Assembly: GCF_016679925.1 (NCBI RefSeq)
Contig: NZ_JAEQBW010000004.1
Span: forward strand, 275,549 to 339,548
Direction: 5' to 3'
Source: Marivirga aurantiaca
GTDB lineage: Bacteria > Bacteroidota > Bacteroidia > Cytophagales > Cyclobacteriaceae
Length of the DNA: 64,000 nucleotides
Position 1 is the first letter of the stretch, and each line of letters starts with the position of its first letter. Both the position numbers and the translations under genes were made by a program. Below are positions 10,191-17,992 of this stretch, piece by piece. The notes under the pieces were generated by a model that saw only the letters and a program-made list of their open reading frames with translations, made no database searches and had not been told where the DNA came from.

Positions 10191-10373
10191 ATGAAGAAGA
10201 TTCAATGGGAAGAAAACATGACGCCAGAGCAGCAAGACCTTCATTGGGCAAGAGAGTTTATCCAGAAACCCTTTGATGAAAGGTTTTCATATTTGTGTAA
10301 ACTTCAAATGATGGGCAGAAAACAACCCAAACCAAATGATAGGCAAAAGAAACGTATTGAATGGAAACCATGA
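10191..10373 (+). CDS. Small hypothetical protein, 60 aa
   Basis: A short, highly charged protein (MKKIQWEENMTPEQQDLHW start, many Lys/Arg/Trp residues and a basic C-terminus). There is no recognisable domain. It reads opposite to its neighbours and sits alone between two leftward genes. The composition looks protein-like, but with no homolog known to me it remains a weak call. Confidence 0.4.
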   Translation: MKKIQWEENMTPEQQDLHWAREFIQKPFDERFSYLCKLQMMGRKQPKPNDRQKKRIEWKP

Positions 10374-10395
10374 AATTTGTTTTATTAATAAACAC

Positions 10396-10851
10396 CTACT
10401 CGAAATATTTCCCTATAGACTCCCAATCTGGAAAATCTTTAGAACCAAAGTGAATCAGCTTTCCATCGAATAAATCTTGACCTCTGCCTTCAGCATAATC
10501 ATCAATCAGATAATCACCTTTAAGCAAAGATTTATCATACGCAATGATTAGTCGCTCTACCCAATCAAACCCTAATTTCTCTTCTACCCAAATCCTTTTT
10601 TCTGTGTAGCAAGCAGGATTATAAATACTAGGAGCAGTTAATATGTAAACCTGATATCTCGAGTCCTTAAAAAGCTTTTGCACTACTTCTTCAGCACCCT
10701 TTGAAAATTCTAACTCTCTAAAGAATCCGTTAACTGATTGCGGAAATTCTACTTCAGGATAAAGTTCTTTATAATTTTCATATTGTTTCCTGTAGATACA
10801 GATCGTATCATCCATATCTAAATAAATTATCTTTTTCTTATCCTTTTCCAT
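10396..10851 (-). CDS. 5'(3')-deoxyribonucleotidase-like HAD phosphatase
   Basis: A 151-residue protein of the NT5C type. Motif I is YLDMDDTI near the N-terminus, with the nucleophile and acid aspartates in DMD. Motif II is a threonine in ILTAPS and motif IV is DYLIDDYAEG. A tryptophan/phenylalanine-rich cap fits a pyrimidine-nucleotidase fold. The expected reaction is dephosphorylation of (deoxy)nucleoside monophosphates in the cytosol. It lies directly downstream of the secreted nuclease gene (gap about 40 bp, same strand), so the two may act together in salvaging DNA. Confidence 0.75.
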   Translation of the reverse strand: MEKDKKKIIYLDMDDTICIYRKQYENYKELYPEVEFPQSVNGFFRELEFSKGAEEVVQKLFKDSRYQVYILTAPSIYNPACYTEKRIWVEEKLGFDWVERLIIAYDKSLLKGDYLIDDYAEGRGQDLFDGKLIHFGSKDFPDWESIGKYFE

Positions 10852-10890
10852 TTTTTCAAGATTAACGTGGCAAACTTTCTTTAATCAATT

Positions 10891-12312
10891 CTATTCCAGC
10901 TTTATAAGCTTTTGTGTATACAGTTTACCCTTCATTGAGATATGTAGATAATATACTCCCGGCTGTATTTTCTCAAGTGCTTTTTCAACTTTCCTACTTT
11001 TAGAAGTTTTGAAAATAACTGATCCATTTGCATTATACAAAGTGGTAAAATCAAAACCTTCAACTTGGAAAGTTGCCGAATTACGTATTGGATTAGGGTA
11101 TACAAAAATTTTATCGCTAATAACATCTGCAGATCCTGTTACTGGAGGCTCTTCTGTTTTCTGAAACTGAACTTTTAACGGTTGATAAAAAATCGAATCA
11201 CAGGTAGTTATATGCTGAATTGAGTCTACTACAACAGTATCTTTATGTTCACCTTCATAACGTACAAATAGTTCCTTTTGGACATCGCCATTGACACTAG
11301 TGAGCTTTAAGGTATCATTTGATTCAATATAGGTTTCAAATGACTCTTCTAAAGAAATTGTGAAATTAGCTGGAGGGATAATAAATAACTGGTTAGTTAA
11401 TCCGGAAACTTGAAAGGAATAATCAGCAACTATAGTAGTTAGGGATTCATCTATGTTAAATAATAAGGAATCCGGATTAAACTGATAATGGAGAATTACT
11501 GTGTCGCAAGGGTTCACTGGAGCTTCTCCCCAAATCCTATCCACAAATTCTGGATGATCTATAAAAGGATTTCTGTTCTCCTGATAACTATATATAACAT
11601 CATTTCTTCTACGCTCCCAATTATCAACAGGGTCTAATTGGTGCCATTCAAGTAATACAGATAGTCGAGCATGAACAGGAGAAGTGCTACTTTGGTCTTG
11701 TAGTTCCTCAACTAGCTCTAAATCTGGTTCGCCATTTTCTCCTTCATACCTGGTTGCCATATAGAAAATTGACCTGGCTACATCTCCCTTTACCTCATCC
11801 CTAGGTTCCCAGACATAGGCAGAGCTGCTGGTAAAGCTTCCTGTAGGACCAGAGTATTTACCACTTTGATCAATGTATTCTGTATCTCCGTAATCAAAAT
11901 TTCTATTAGACCTGGCTGAATTGGTTGAAATATCCTCTGCATGCAAATTATGAGTATCTGTTCCCGGCCCTTTATTTGTACCTAATTCGCCTCTACTTTG
12001 CGCCCACACGTGTTCCCGGCTCCAACCAGTATTATTGTTATACTCTTCAGATGCAAGCATTCTAAAGCCTGAGTAAATTCCTACAACAGAATCCTGGTAA
12101 ATAGAGTCGGCATCAGCAACTTTTAAAATATCCCAAACATCAGTATTTGAACTTGTGTAGGGGAATTCTGTATGATCCTTAATGATGTTATGCAAGGTCA
12201 TTTTTAATTCATCCTTTAATTTTCCTTGAGTGCCATTATAATATCCTGAAGGTACTTGTGCCATACCTATTATGGGAGCTAAACAAATAAAAAGTAGAAG
12301 TCTAATTCTCAT
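10891..12312 (-). CDS. Secreted endonuclease I family nuclease with type IX sorting tail
   Basis: About 473 residues. I choose the start at MRIRLLLFICLAPIIGMAQ, which gives a clean signal peptide; an upstream ATG at 12336 adds eight residues. The nuclease domain (about 25-265) has the endonuclease I/NucM motif: REHVWAQSRG followed by GTDTHNLHAEDISTN and NSARSNRNFDYG, which supply the His-Asn metal centre. A middle beta-rich region leads to a C-terminal Por/T9SS sorting domain (IFVYPNPIRNSATFQVEG ... YYLHISMKGKLYTQKLIKLE). The protein should be exported and cleaved from the tail at the surface. It is unusual cargo for a Tn7-like element. Confidence 0.87.
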   Translation of the reverse strand: MRIRLLLFICLAPIIGMAQVPSGYYNGTQGKLKDELKMTLHNIIKDHTEFPYTSSNTDVWDILKVADADSIYQDSVVGIYSGFRMLASEEYNNNTGWSREHVWAQSRGELGTNKGPGTDTHNLHAEDISTNSARSNRNFDYGDTEYIDQSGKYSGPTGSFTSSSAYVWEPRDEVKGDVARSIFYMATRYEGENGEPDLELVEELQDQSSTSPVHARLSVLLEWHQLDPVDNWERRRNDVIYSYQENRNPFIDHPEFVDRIWGEAPVNPCDTVILHYQFNPDSLLFNIDESLTTIVADYSFQVSGLTNQLFIIPPANFTISLEESFETYIESNDTLKLTSVNGDVQKELFVRYEGEHKDTVVVDSIQHITTCDSIFYQPLKVQFQKTEEPPVTGSADVISDKIFVYPNPIRNSATFQVEGFDFTTLYNANGSVIFKTSKSRKVEKALEKIQPGVYYLHISMKGKLYTQKLIKLE

Positions 12313-12577
12313 AGGTTTTGTTTTATGAATGTTCAATGCCTTGTAAAGTTATTGATTACTTTAAATTTGTTTGAAAAAAAGGATAAGAAATTAGAGCTAT
12401 AGTGGAAACCGTTTTACTTCATTTCCATTAGGCCTAGTGACAGGGTTCTTGTATTTTGACGCCATCTAATTTAGACTAGTTTACTTTTTTATCTTTCAGA
12501 TCAAAATGGGTTAATGAGAAAAATGGGACAAAATATTCTTTAGAGATATGGCTTCTTACAAATATTGGGAGAATTAT

Positions 12578-12712
12578 TCAGTTGATTGTTTTCAGGGTGT
12601 TATTCTTTACAATATTGCCTTTATGGATAACTCGGTAGTAAAGTTCCATAATGTCTCCGTATAAATCTACAACTATCATACTATTCATAACATTCTTAGG
12701 ATCTTTAACCAT
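12578..12712 (-). CDS. Small hypothetical protein, 44 aa, overlapping the HNH gene stop
   Basis: The start codon at 12712 overlaps the stop codon of the upstream HNH gene (ATGGTTAA arrangement), a typical sign of translational coupling. The product begins MVKDPKNVMNSMIVVDLYGD and has no family that I recognise. The evidence is the overlap plus protein-like composition; it could be chance. Confidence 0.35.
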   Translation of the reverse strand: MVKDPKNVMNSMIVVDLYGDIMELYYRVIHKGNIVKNNTLKTIN

Positions 12713-13472
12713 AAGATTTGATACCGTAAATTTTGAGGTTAGAATAAATTACTCTAAGCTGTTTTTTTTCTTCATGGTCAGTAGATGTTAATCCTTTCAA
12801 AGCTATGAACGCTAATTCTTTTACAATTTCCAGATCAGTGTTAGGAATATTCCAAATATCTTGAAAATCAAACCATCTTACACCTTTTTCTTTTAATAGA
12901 ATCTGATATGAGTGGTTGTTTGTGCTACCATATATTCTTATTTGGTTGTGTGAGTGTGTAGAATAAGTAAATTTCTTTTTCTTTTTAGTAAAACCATCAT
13001 ACCATAAAGCTTGTGTTCTGAATTTACTTATATTCTTGAATAAATCGAGAACATGTTTACTCATAAATTGATCTTGAACTGTAAGGTATTCAATACATGT
13101 ACTACCAACAGTTTTATAACCCCATTCAGGATGATATGTTAAATGTTCATATCTTATTTCAGTACCACATCCCTTTCTCTCACATATACCACTAAGTTCT
13201 CCTAAATCTGTAATATCAATTAATGTCCAACCAAAAGAAGGTTCAATCTTATTGTGTTCTCTTGCGTGACATCCCTTACAAAGAGTAACACAGTCAAAAA
13301 GATTATATTCCCATATGTTCTTGTAGGGGACATATTTTAAATGGTGAACCTGCAAAGATGTTTGTTTTGAGCTTCTTTCACATTTAACGCAACAGTAGTT
13401 ATCTCTAGATTTAACTCTCATAGAAAACTCATGCCATTCCTTGCAATGATATTGTCTTTTAATTATTCTCAA
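12705..13472 (-). CDS. HNH endonuclease domain protein
   Basis: A 255-residue protein. The N-terminal 75 residues form an HNH zinc nuclease: CxxC at Cys28/Cys31, the paired histidines His43-His44, Asn57, a second CxxC at Cys65/Cys68, and His69/His73. The rest contains two more Cys pairs (ICERKGCG, about residues 95-102) and a basic, aromatic-rich C-terminal region of unknown fold. The start is a TTG placed directly after the TAA of the preceding gene. This argues that the 236-aa gene, this gene and the 44-aa gene are one transcription unit. A role in DNA cleavage is likely; whether in defence or maintenance is unknown. Confidence 0.75.
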   Translation of the reverse strand: MRIIKRQYHCKEWHEFSMRVKSRDNYCCVKCERSSKQTSLQVHHLKYVPYKNIWEYNLFDCVTLCKGCHAREHNKIEPSFGWTLIDITDLGELSGICERKGCGTEIRYEHLTYHPEWGYKTVGSTCIEYLTVQDQFMSKHVLDLFKNISKFRTQALWYDGFTKKKKKFTYSTHSHNQIRIYGSTNNHSYQILLKEKGVRWFDFQDIWNIPNTDLEIVKELAFIALKGLTSTDHEEKKQLRVIYSNLKIYGIKSYG

Positions 13473-14183
13473 TTAATAGACATTAATGAGCTTTTTATTT
13501 TTCACATCAGATACTTTCCATAATTGATAGTTTAATTTATAAAGTACCTTAAACGCCCGACAGGCATTACCCACTAATACTTCCCAAGGGCAATCAATCT
13601 TCCATTTGATTTCATACCAACCTAAATCTAAATCATATTTTCTTTCATCATTTGGCAAATTGATATTATCAATTTCATATATCAAATAGTTACGAAGTAA
13701 CTTGAACAGATTACTCTTTTTCCCATTGAAATACTTTTCCTCGGTAGATGATATACCTGCATTTTGTTTGAATTCAAAATCTCCAAACTGTTTGAGTGAA
13801 AGTAGGAGTTCCCAATAGTCATCATCTGCGTATTTTAAATTCTCGGGATGATATAGGTAACAATTCAAATAAATTGTGGCATCCATTAAATCTATTCCAA
13901 AATCAAATGTGTCATTAGTTTTAATAGATTTCAGCAACAAGTGCTGTCCAAAAGGATTCATTCTACAATAATTGTCATCCCAACTATCCTTAAAATTACC
14001 GTATTTATAAAAGCAATCTGCTATATCTTTAAATATATCATTCATACCTGTTATGATTTTCATAAATTCTTCCTCGTCATATTCATCGGGTTTCCAATTA
14101 GCATGTATATAGAGATCGAGCTTTTCCTGCCAATCAGAGTGCTTTCCTTTGGTCTGATTAATAATTTTTTCGAGTTTATTCAT
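13473..14183 (-). CDS. Unknown protein, 236 aa, upstream partner of the HNH gene
   Basis: I do not recognise this protein. It is acidic, rich in aromatic residues (many Trp, Tyr, Asp) and predicted mostly helical, with no signal peptide or membrane segment. Its TAA stop is immediately followed by the TTG start of the HNH nuclease gene. Coupled translation suggests it is a partner, for example an inhibitor, specificity subunit or immunity protein of the nuclease; that is inference from position only. Confidence 0.6.
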   Translation of the reverse strand: MNKLEKIINQTKGKHSDWQEKLDLYIHANWKPDEYDEEEFMKIITGMNDIFKDIADCFYKYGNFKDSWDDNYCRMNPFGQHLLLKSIKTNDTFDFGIDLMDATIYLNCYLYHPENLKYADDDYWELLLSLKQFGDFEFKQNAGISSTEEKYFNGKKSNLFKLLRNYLIYEIDNINLPNDERKYDLDLGWYEIKWKIDCPWEVLVGNACRAFKVLYKLNYQLWKVSDVKNKKLINVY

Positions 14184-14406
14184 AGTATATTTGAATTAGG
14201 AAATGGATAGTAATTTAGTAAAATTTTACTTAACTATAATTGTGATCTACGACTAGTTGGAATATAGCCAAGAGAGGGACGCAAGGCACAGTATGTCTGT
14301 ATAGATATGACAAATTTTACATTTATTTGATAGTTACCTTTATAAGATTTATCCTATAAAAGGTTATTGAGAAAAATGAGCCAAAAATATCTTTAAGAAA
14401 TATACC

Positions 14407-14532
14407 TTACTCCCTTACACCTATTTTTCTCAGCCATTCAATAACATTTTCCCGCACTTCTACCTTCTTGTCTCCTTCCATCAGAAAATAGATTCCATCT
14501 CTTTCTATCCCCCCCTTTGGTTGAAAATCCTT
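14407..14532 (-). pseudogene. Orphan C-terminal gene remnant, 41 codons
   Basis: The reverse strand holds an open stretch ending ENVIEWLRKIGVRE and a stop. It is preceded immediately by a TAG and has no start codon. The sequence reads like the end of a real protein. It sits back to back with the damaged resolvase gene, so this spot is probably a deletion scar. The parent family is not recognised. Confidence 0.35.
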
Positions 14533-14550
14533 CTAAAATGGTACTTTTAG

Positions 14551-15003
14551 TACATAATTTATACAAGGGTTTCGACTAAGGATCAATCTACAGCAAGGCA
14601 GCTTAATGATATGAAAGGTGTAGAGAGATTTGAGATGATCAAGGTCTTCTCTGAAAAAGTATCTAATTTGATAGAGTACTTAAAAACTACTGGAGTAGCA
14701 CTTTATATTCATAATATTGGAGCAACCATTAATACCAATAATGAAACTGGTGAGATTTTCACAAAACTGATAGTCACCATAATGGCAGATTTGGCCAGGC
14801 TTGAAAACGAGCAAATGAGTTACAGAATCAAGTCTGGAATTAGATCTAGGAAAGCAAAAGGTTTTACTACTGGAAGAAAGATAGGCTCAAAAGAAACTTA
14901 CGAAAATTTTCTAGCTAAACATGAAGACATAATTAAATTTAAGAGAGAAAATTTAGTATTTTCACCTTTTATGCTGATCAAATTTCAACCTTATGGCAAT
15001 TAA
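14551..15003 (+). pseudogene. Broken serine recombinase (resolvase) gene
   Basis: Translation from 14551 gives YIIYTRVSTKDQSTARQLND, the catalytic N-terminus of a serine resolvase (Ser in RVST). A TAG at 14548 lies just upstream, so the normal start is lost. After EKVS about 40 residues containing the usual SRLGRN motif are missing, and the frame continues with the later helix-E region (IHNIG ... KLIVTIMADLARLENEQMSYRIKSGI) and TGRK. The C-terminal helix-turn-helix is also cut off at the overlap with the KAP gene. With start, active-site Arg motif and DNA-binding domain damaged, it should not be functional. An internal ATG at 14611 would give only a 130-aa fragment. Confidence 0.75.
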
Positions 15004-17914
15004 CTCTTCCAATGTTTATCCATTTAAAGTTATCCTTGAACAAGCAGAATTAGAGGATAAATTTCAAAATCAAGCCCATGAAAGGATTTCGGAAACATTG
15101 TTCAATACTATAAGAAATAATGAAACAGGTTTTACGATTGGACTTGAAGGGAAATATGGATCTGGTAAAAGCACAATTATAAATCTATTAAAGAAAAAAG
15201 TAGAGAGACAGTCAAATCTCCTGCTTTTTTATTTTGATGCATGGGCACATGAAGGAGATCCTTTGCGTAGAATTTTTTTAGAAAGCATGATTTCTCAATG
15301 CCTACCTAAAGAAAGTGTGAAGAATGATAATCTTAAGGAAATAGCTAAACTTGTTAAAAGAATAAAAGGACAGTTTTTTGAAAAAAATATTCAGAGTAAA
15401 AGAAGCACAACAAAATTGGGTTTCTGGATTGCTTTATCAGGGTTATTTATCCCCATTGGACTTGCTATACTTTCTTCAATAGGTAAAGGCGCATATTCAT
15501 TGGATTTTAAAGGAGAAATACATTGGCAAGCATTTGCAGGCTTTATTGCAATTTGTCTACCTATTATTGTTCTATTTTTTAATTTCTTAATACTTCATAT
15601 CTATTCCTGGCCAACAAAGAAAATAAAAAAGTATTCTGATATATATGCGTCTTACAATTGGGCTTTCTTACAAAGTAATAGTTTAGAGAGTATTGAAGAG
15701 ACTACTTATCAAGATGATGAACGCACTTCTATTGAGTTTGAAGAGTTTTTTAATGAAATACTTGATTATATATTTAAAAATGAAAAGAAAGAAAAAGTTA
15801 TAATAGTTTTAGATAATATTGACAGGGTTCTACCAGATGATACAGTAAAAATAATCTCACTGATTCAAAATTTTGGACTTGCTAATGAAAATTTAAAGGT
15901 TAGAACTGATTCTAATTATCATAAAATTTTTACTGTTGTGCCATATGATGCAAAAGGTTTAAAATCAAGATTGGTATTAGAAAATAGTATTGAAGATATA
16001 TTAGAAAGATTCCTGGAGAAAAATGTTCAGCTCAGAATGTTAGTGCCAAACCCTGTAGCTAAAGACTGGTTGAGTGTTTCAGAAAACGCAATTAAAAAGG
16101 CTTTCACTGGTTGGCCTCAAAGTGATATAGAAGATATTAAAATGGTATTCCACCAAATTTATTCACAACCAGATTTTAGTCCCTCTCCAAGAGAATTGAA
16201 AATCTTTATTAATCAGGTTGGTATTCTTCGAACGCATTTTACGAATCAAATATCTACTAAAGTGTTGGCTTACTATGTGATGAAAAGGTTCCTCTTTTCA
16301 GATTTGCTTTACTCTTATTCGCGAGATAGATTGCCTAAACAAACATTTATCCAAATGCTAGTGAATGGGGATATACCAACTCTGACAGATAACCGGGTCT
16401 TAAATCATTCAACAGTAAATGAAGAACTAGTAATGATTTTATTTGACGTCCAAGATGGAAATGACGGTTATGAAATATTGTTACAATCACCATTAAGGGT
16501 AGCTTTAGAGTCTCAGAGTATTGTAGAAATAAAGAAGTATGCCAAAACTCATGGTCAAAACTTTTGGAGAGTAGCTAATAATCTTATCCAGACATGTGAT
16601 ACCGAACAGGCCTTCACATTTTTCGGAGCATTTAACCTGGCATTTGGATTGAAATGTTTTCGTCATCTTCCATTGTTTCAGAATAGGATTGATGAAGTCG
16701 TACTTAACATTAAAAATGATTTTGTTAAGCAGCAACATCATCATTTTAGAATATTTAAAAATAATCTAATCACAACTATCGATATGGCAACATTAGATAA
16801 GGGTAAGATTTACAAATATTGGTTGCGTGTGATGAAGGTTGTACTGCTTGAACCTATTGAAAATCAACCAACAGAAGATATTCTGCAGGAAAAAATTATT
16901 AATTTTAATGATTTGTATAATTCAATCAGTCAATCAAGAAAACCAGAGCAAATAGTAAGTGATTCCAAATCAATCCCTTGGATTAAATTGGCAAAGATAA
17001 ATTTTATAAAAGGTATAAATTTTAATGACATTTTAATACCAGAGAAAGAAATGGTTGAAAATTATATATCTGAATACAGTAGCAAGGAAAAGTATGATGA
17101 TGATTTTCCATACCTTATCCAGTATTTGCTTTCTGCAGATAAGCTTTCCTACCAAGAATGTCTCACATATGCTCTAACTATTCTTAAATCATCTAAAGAC
17201 AATAATAAAAATTTACCTCCAGATACTATTCTTTCTGTAAGCGAAGCTTATTTCGATTATTTGCACTTTGTAATTGTGAAGTATAAAGATGAATATTCGC
17301 TTGATGATTTGAAGATAATCTTTTCTCAGACCTCCATAAGTAAAAATATACCCATCAGACCTTACTCTACCCTACTTTATAAGATAGGCCTGATTCGAGG
17401 TTATTTGTTAGGAGAAAATTTAGGAAATCAGGAGATTTTCGATGGCAAGGGAATGCTTACTTTAACAAGAAAAAGAAGTGGGCTTACGGCGGAAGAGAGT
17501 CCTAATATTTACGAGATTTTTTATGTAGAAGACCTGTCATTTGTAAACTATGTTGTTGATGATATTGTGAAGCACTCAATGTGGAAACAGTTTTGGACGT
17601 TATGGAGAAATAAGGAAGCTGTCAATATATATTTAGCTTTAAAGAAAACGATAGAAAATTCAAGCTTAGATGTTCATGGAGCTAAATTAATAGATTTGTT
17701 TAGTGGTATAGACTTGTTAAAAAGTAATGGAGAAAATGAATCTACTATTATTTTATTTATTAGGTATTTTATCAATAATTCATCTATAGAAATATTGAGT
17801 AAAAAGAAATTTTTAAAGGATTATAGGCTAATGGTGTCAAAGAATAAAATCAGTACAGAATATTACAATGAAGCTTATAATATGATAGTTTCTGAATTTT
17901 TTAAAGATTCGTAG
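14993..17914 (+). CDS. KAP-family P-loop NTPase with membrane segments
   Basis: A 973-residue protein. Walker A is GKYGSGKST (53-61), Walker B is IIVLDNID (270-277), and two transmembrane helices (about 142-163 and 181-205) lie between them. This insertion is the diagnostic layout of KAP NTPases, which sit on the inner face of the membrane. The C-terminal 600 residues are helical and unassigned. KAP NTPases are frequent in mobile elements and in several anti-phage systems, where they are thought to link membrane state to an effector. Its start overlaps the remnant resolvase gene by 11 bp, and it converges on the 609-aa gene 78 bp away. Confidence 0.8.
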   Translation: MAINSSNVYPFKVILEQAELEDKFQNQAHERISETLFNTIRNNETGFTIGLEGKYGSGKSTIINLLKKKVERQSNLLLFYFDAWAHEGDPLRRIFLESMISQCLPKESVKNDNLKEIAKLVKRIKGQFFEKNIQSKRSTTKLGFWIALSGLFIPIGLAILSSIGKGAYSLDFKGEIHWQAFAGFIAICLPIIVLFFNFLILHIYSWPTKKIKKYSDIYASYNWAFLQSNSLESIEETTYQDDERTSIEFEEFFNEILDYIFKNEKKEKVIIVLDNIDRVLPDDTVKIISLIQNFGLANENLKVRTDSNYHKIFTVVPYDAKGLKSRLVLENSIEDILERFLEKNVQLRMLVPNPVAKDWLSVSENAIKKAFTGWPQSDIEDIKMVFHQIYSQPDFSPSPRELKIFINQVGILRTHFTNQISTKVLAYYVMKRFLFSDLLYSYSRDRLPKQTFIQMLVNGDIPTLTDNRVLNHSTVNEELVMILFDVQDGNDGYEILLQSPLRVALESQSIVEIKKYAKTHGQNFWRVANNLIQTCDTEQAFTFFGAFNLAFGLKCFRHLPLFQNRIDEVVLNIKNDFVKQQHHHFRIFKNNLITTIDMATLDKGKIYKYWLRVMKVVLLEPIENQPTEDILQEKIINFNDLYNSISQSRKPEQIVSDSKSIPWIKLAKINFIKGINFNDILIPEKEMVENYISEYSSKEKYDDDFPYLIQYLLSADKLSYQECLTYALTILKSSKDNNKNLPPDTILSVSEAYFDYLHFVIVKYKDEYSLDDLKIIFSQTSISKNIPIRPYSTLLYKIGLIRGYLLGENLGNQEIFDGKGMLTLTRKRSGLTAEESPNIYEIFYVEDLSFVNYVVDDIVKHSMWKQFWTLWRNKEAVNIYLALKKTIENSSLDVHGAKLIDLFSGIDLLKSNGENESTIILFIRYFINNSSIEILSKKKFLKDYRLMVSKNKISTEYYNEAYNMIVSEFFKDS

Positions 17915-17992
17915 GGGTACTGGTGAATCAAAATGTGTCAAATGCCATGAGTAAATTATCAAAAGTTAAAGTTCTATATGATCAGTATTATA

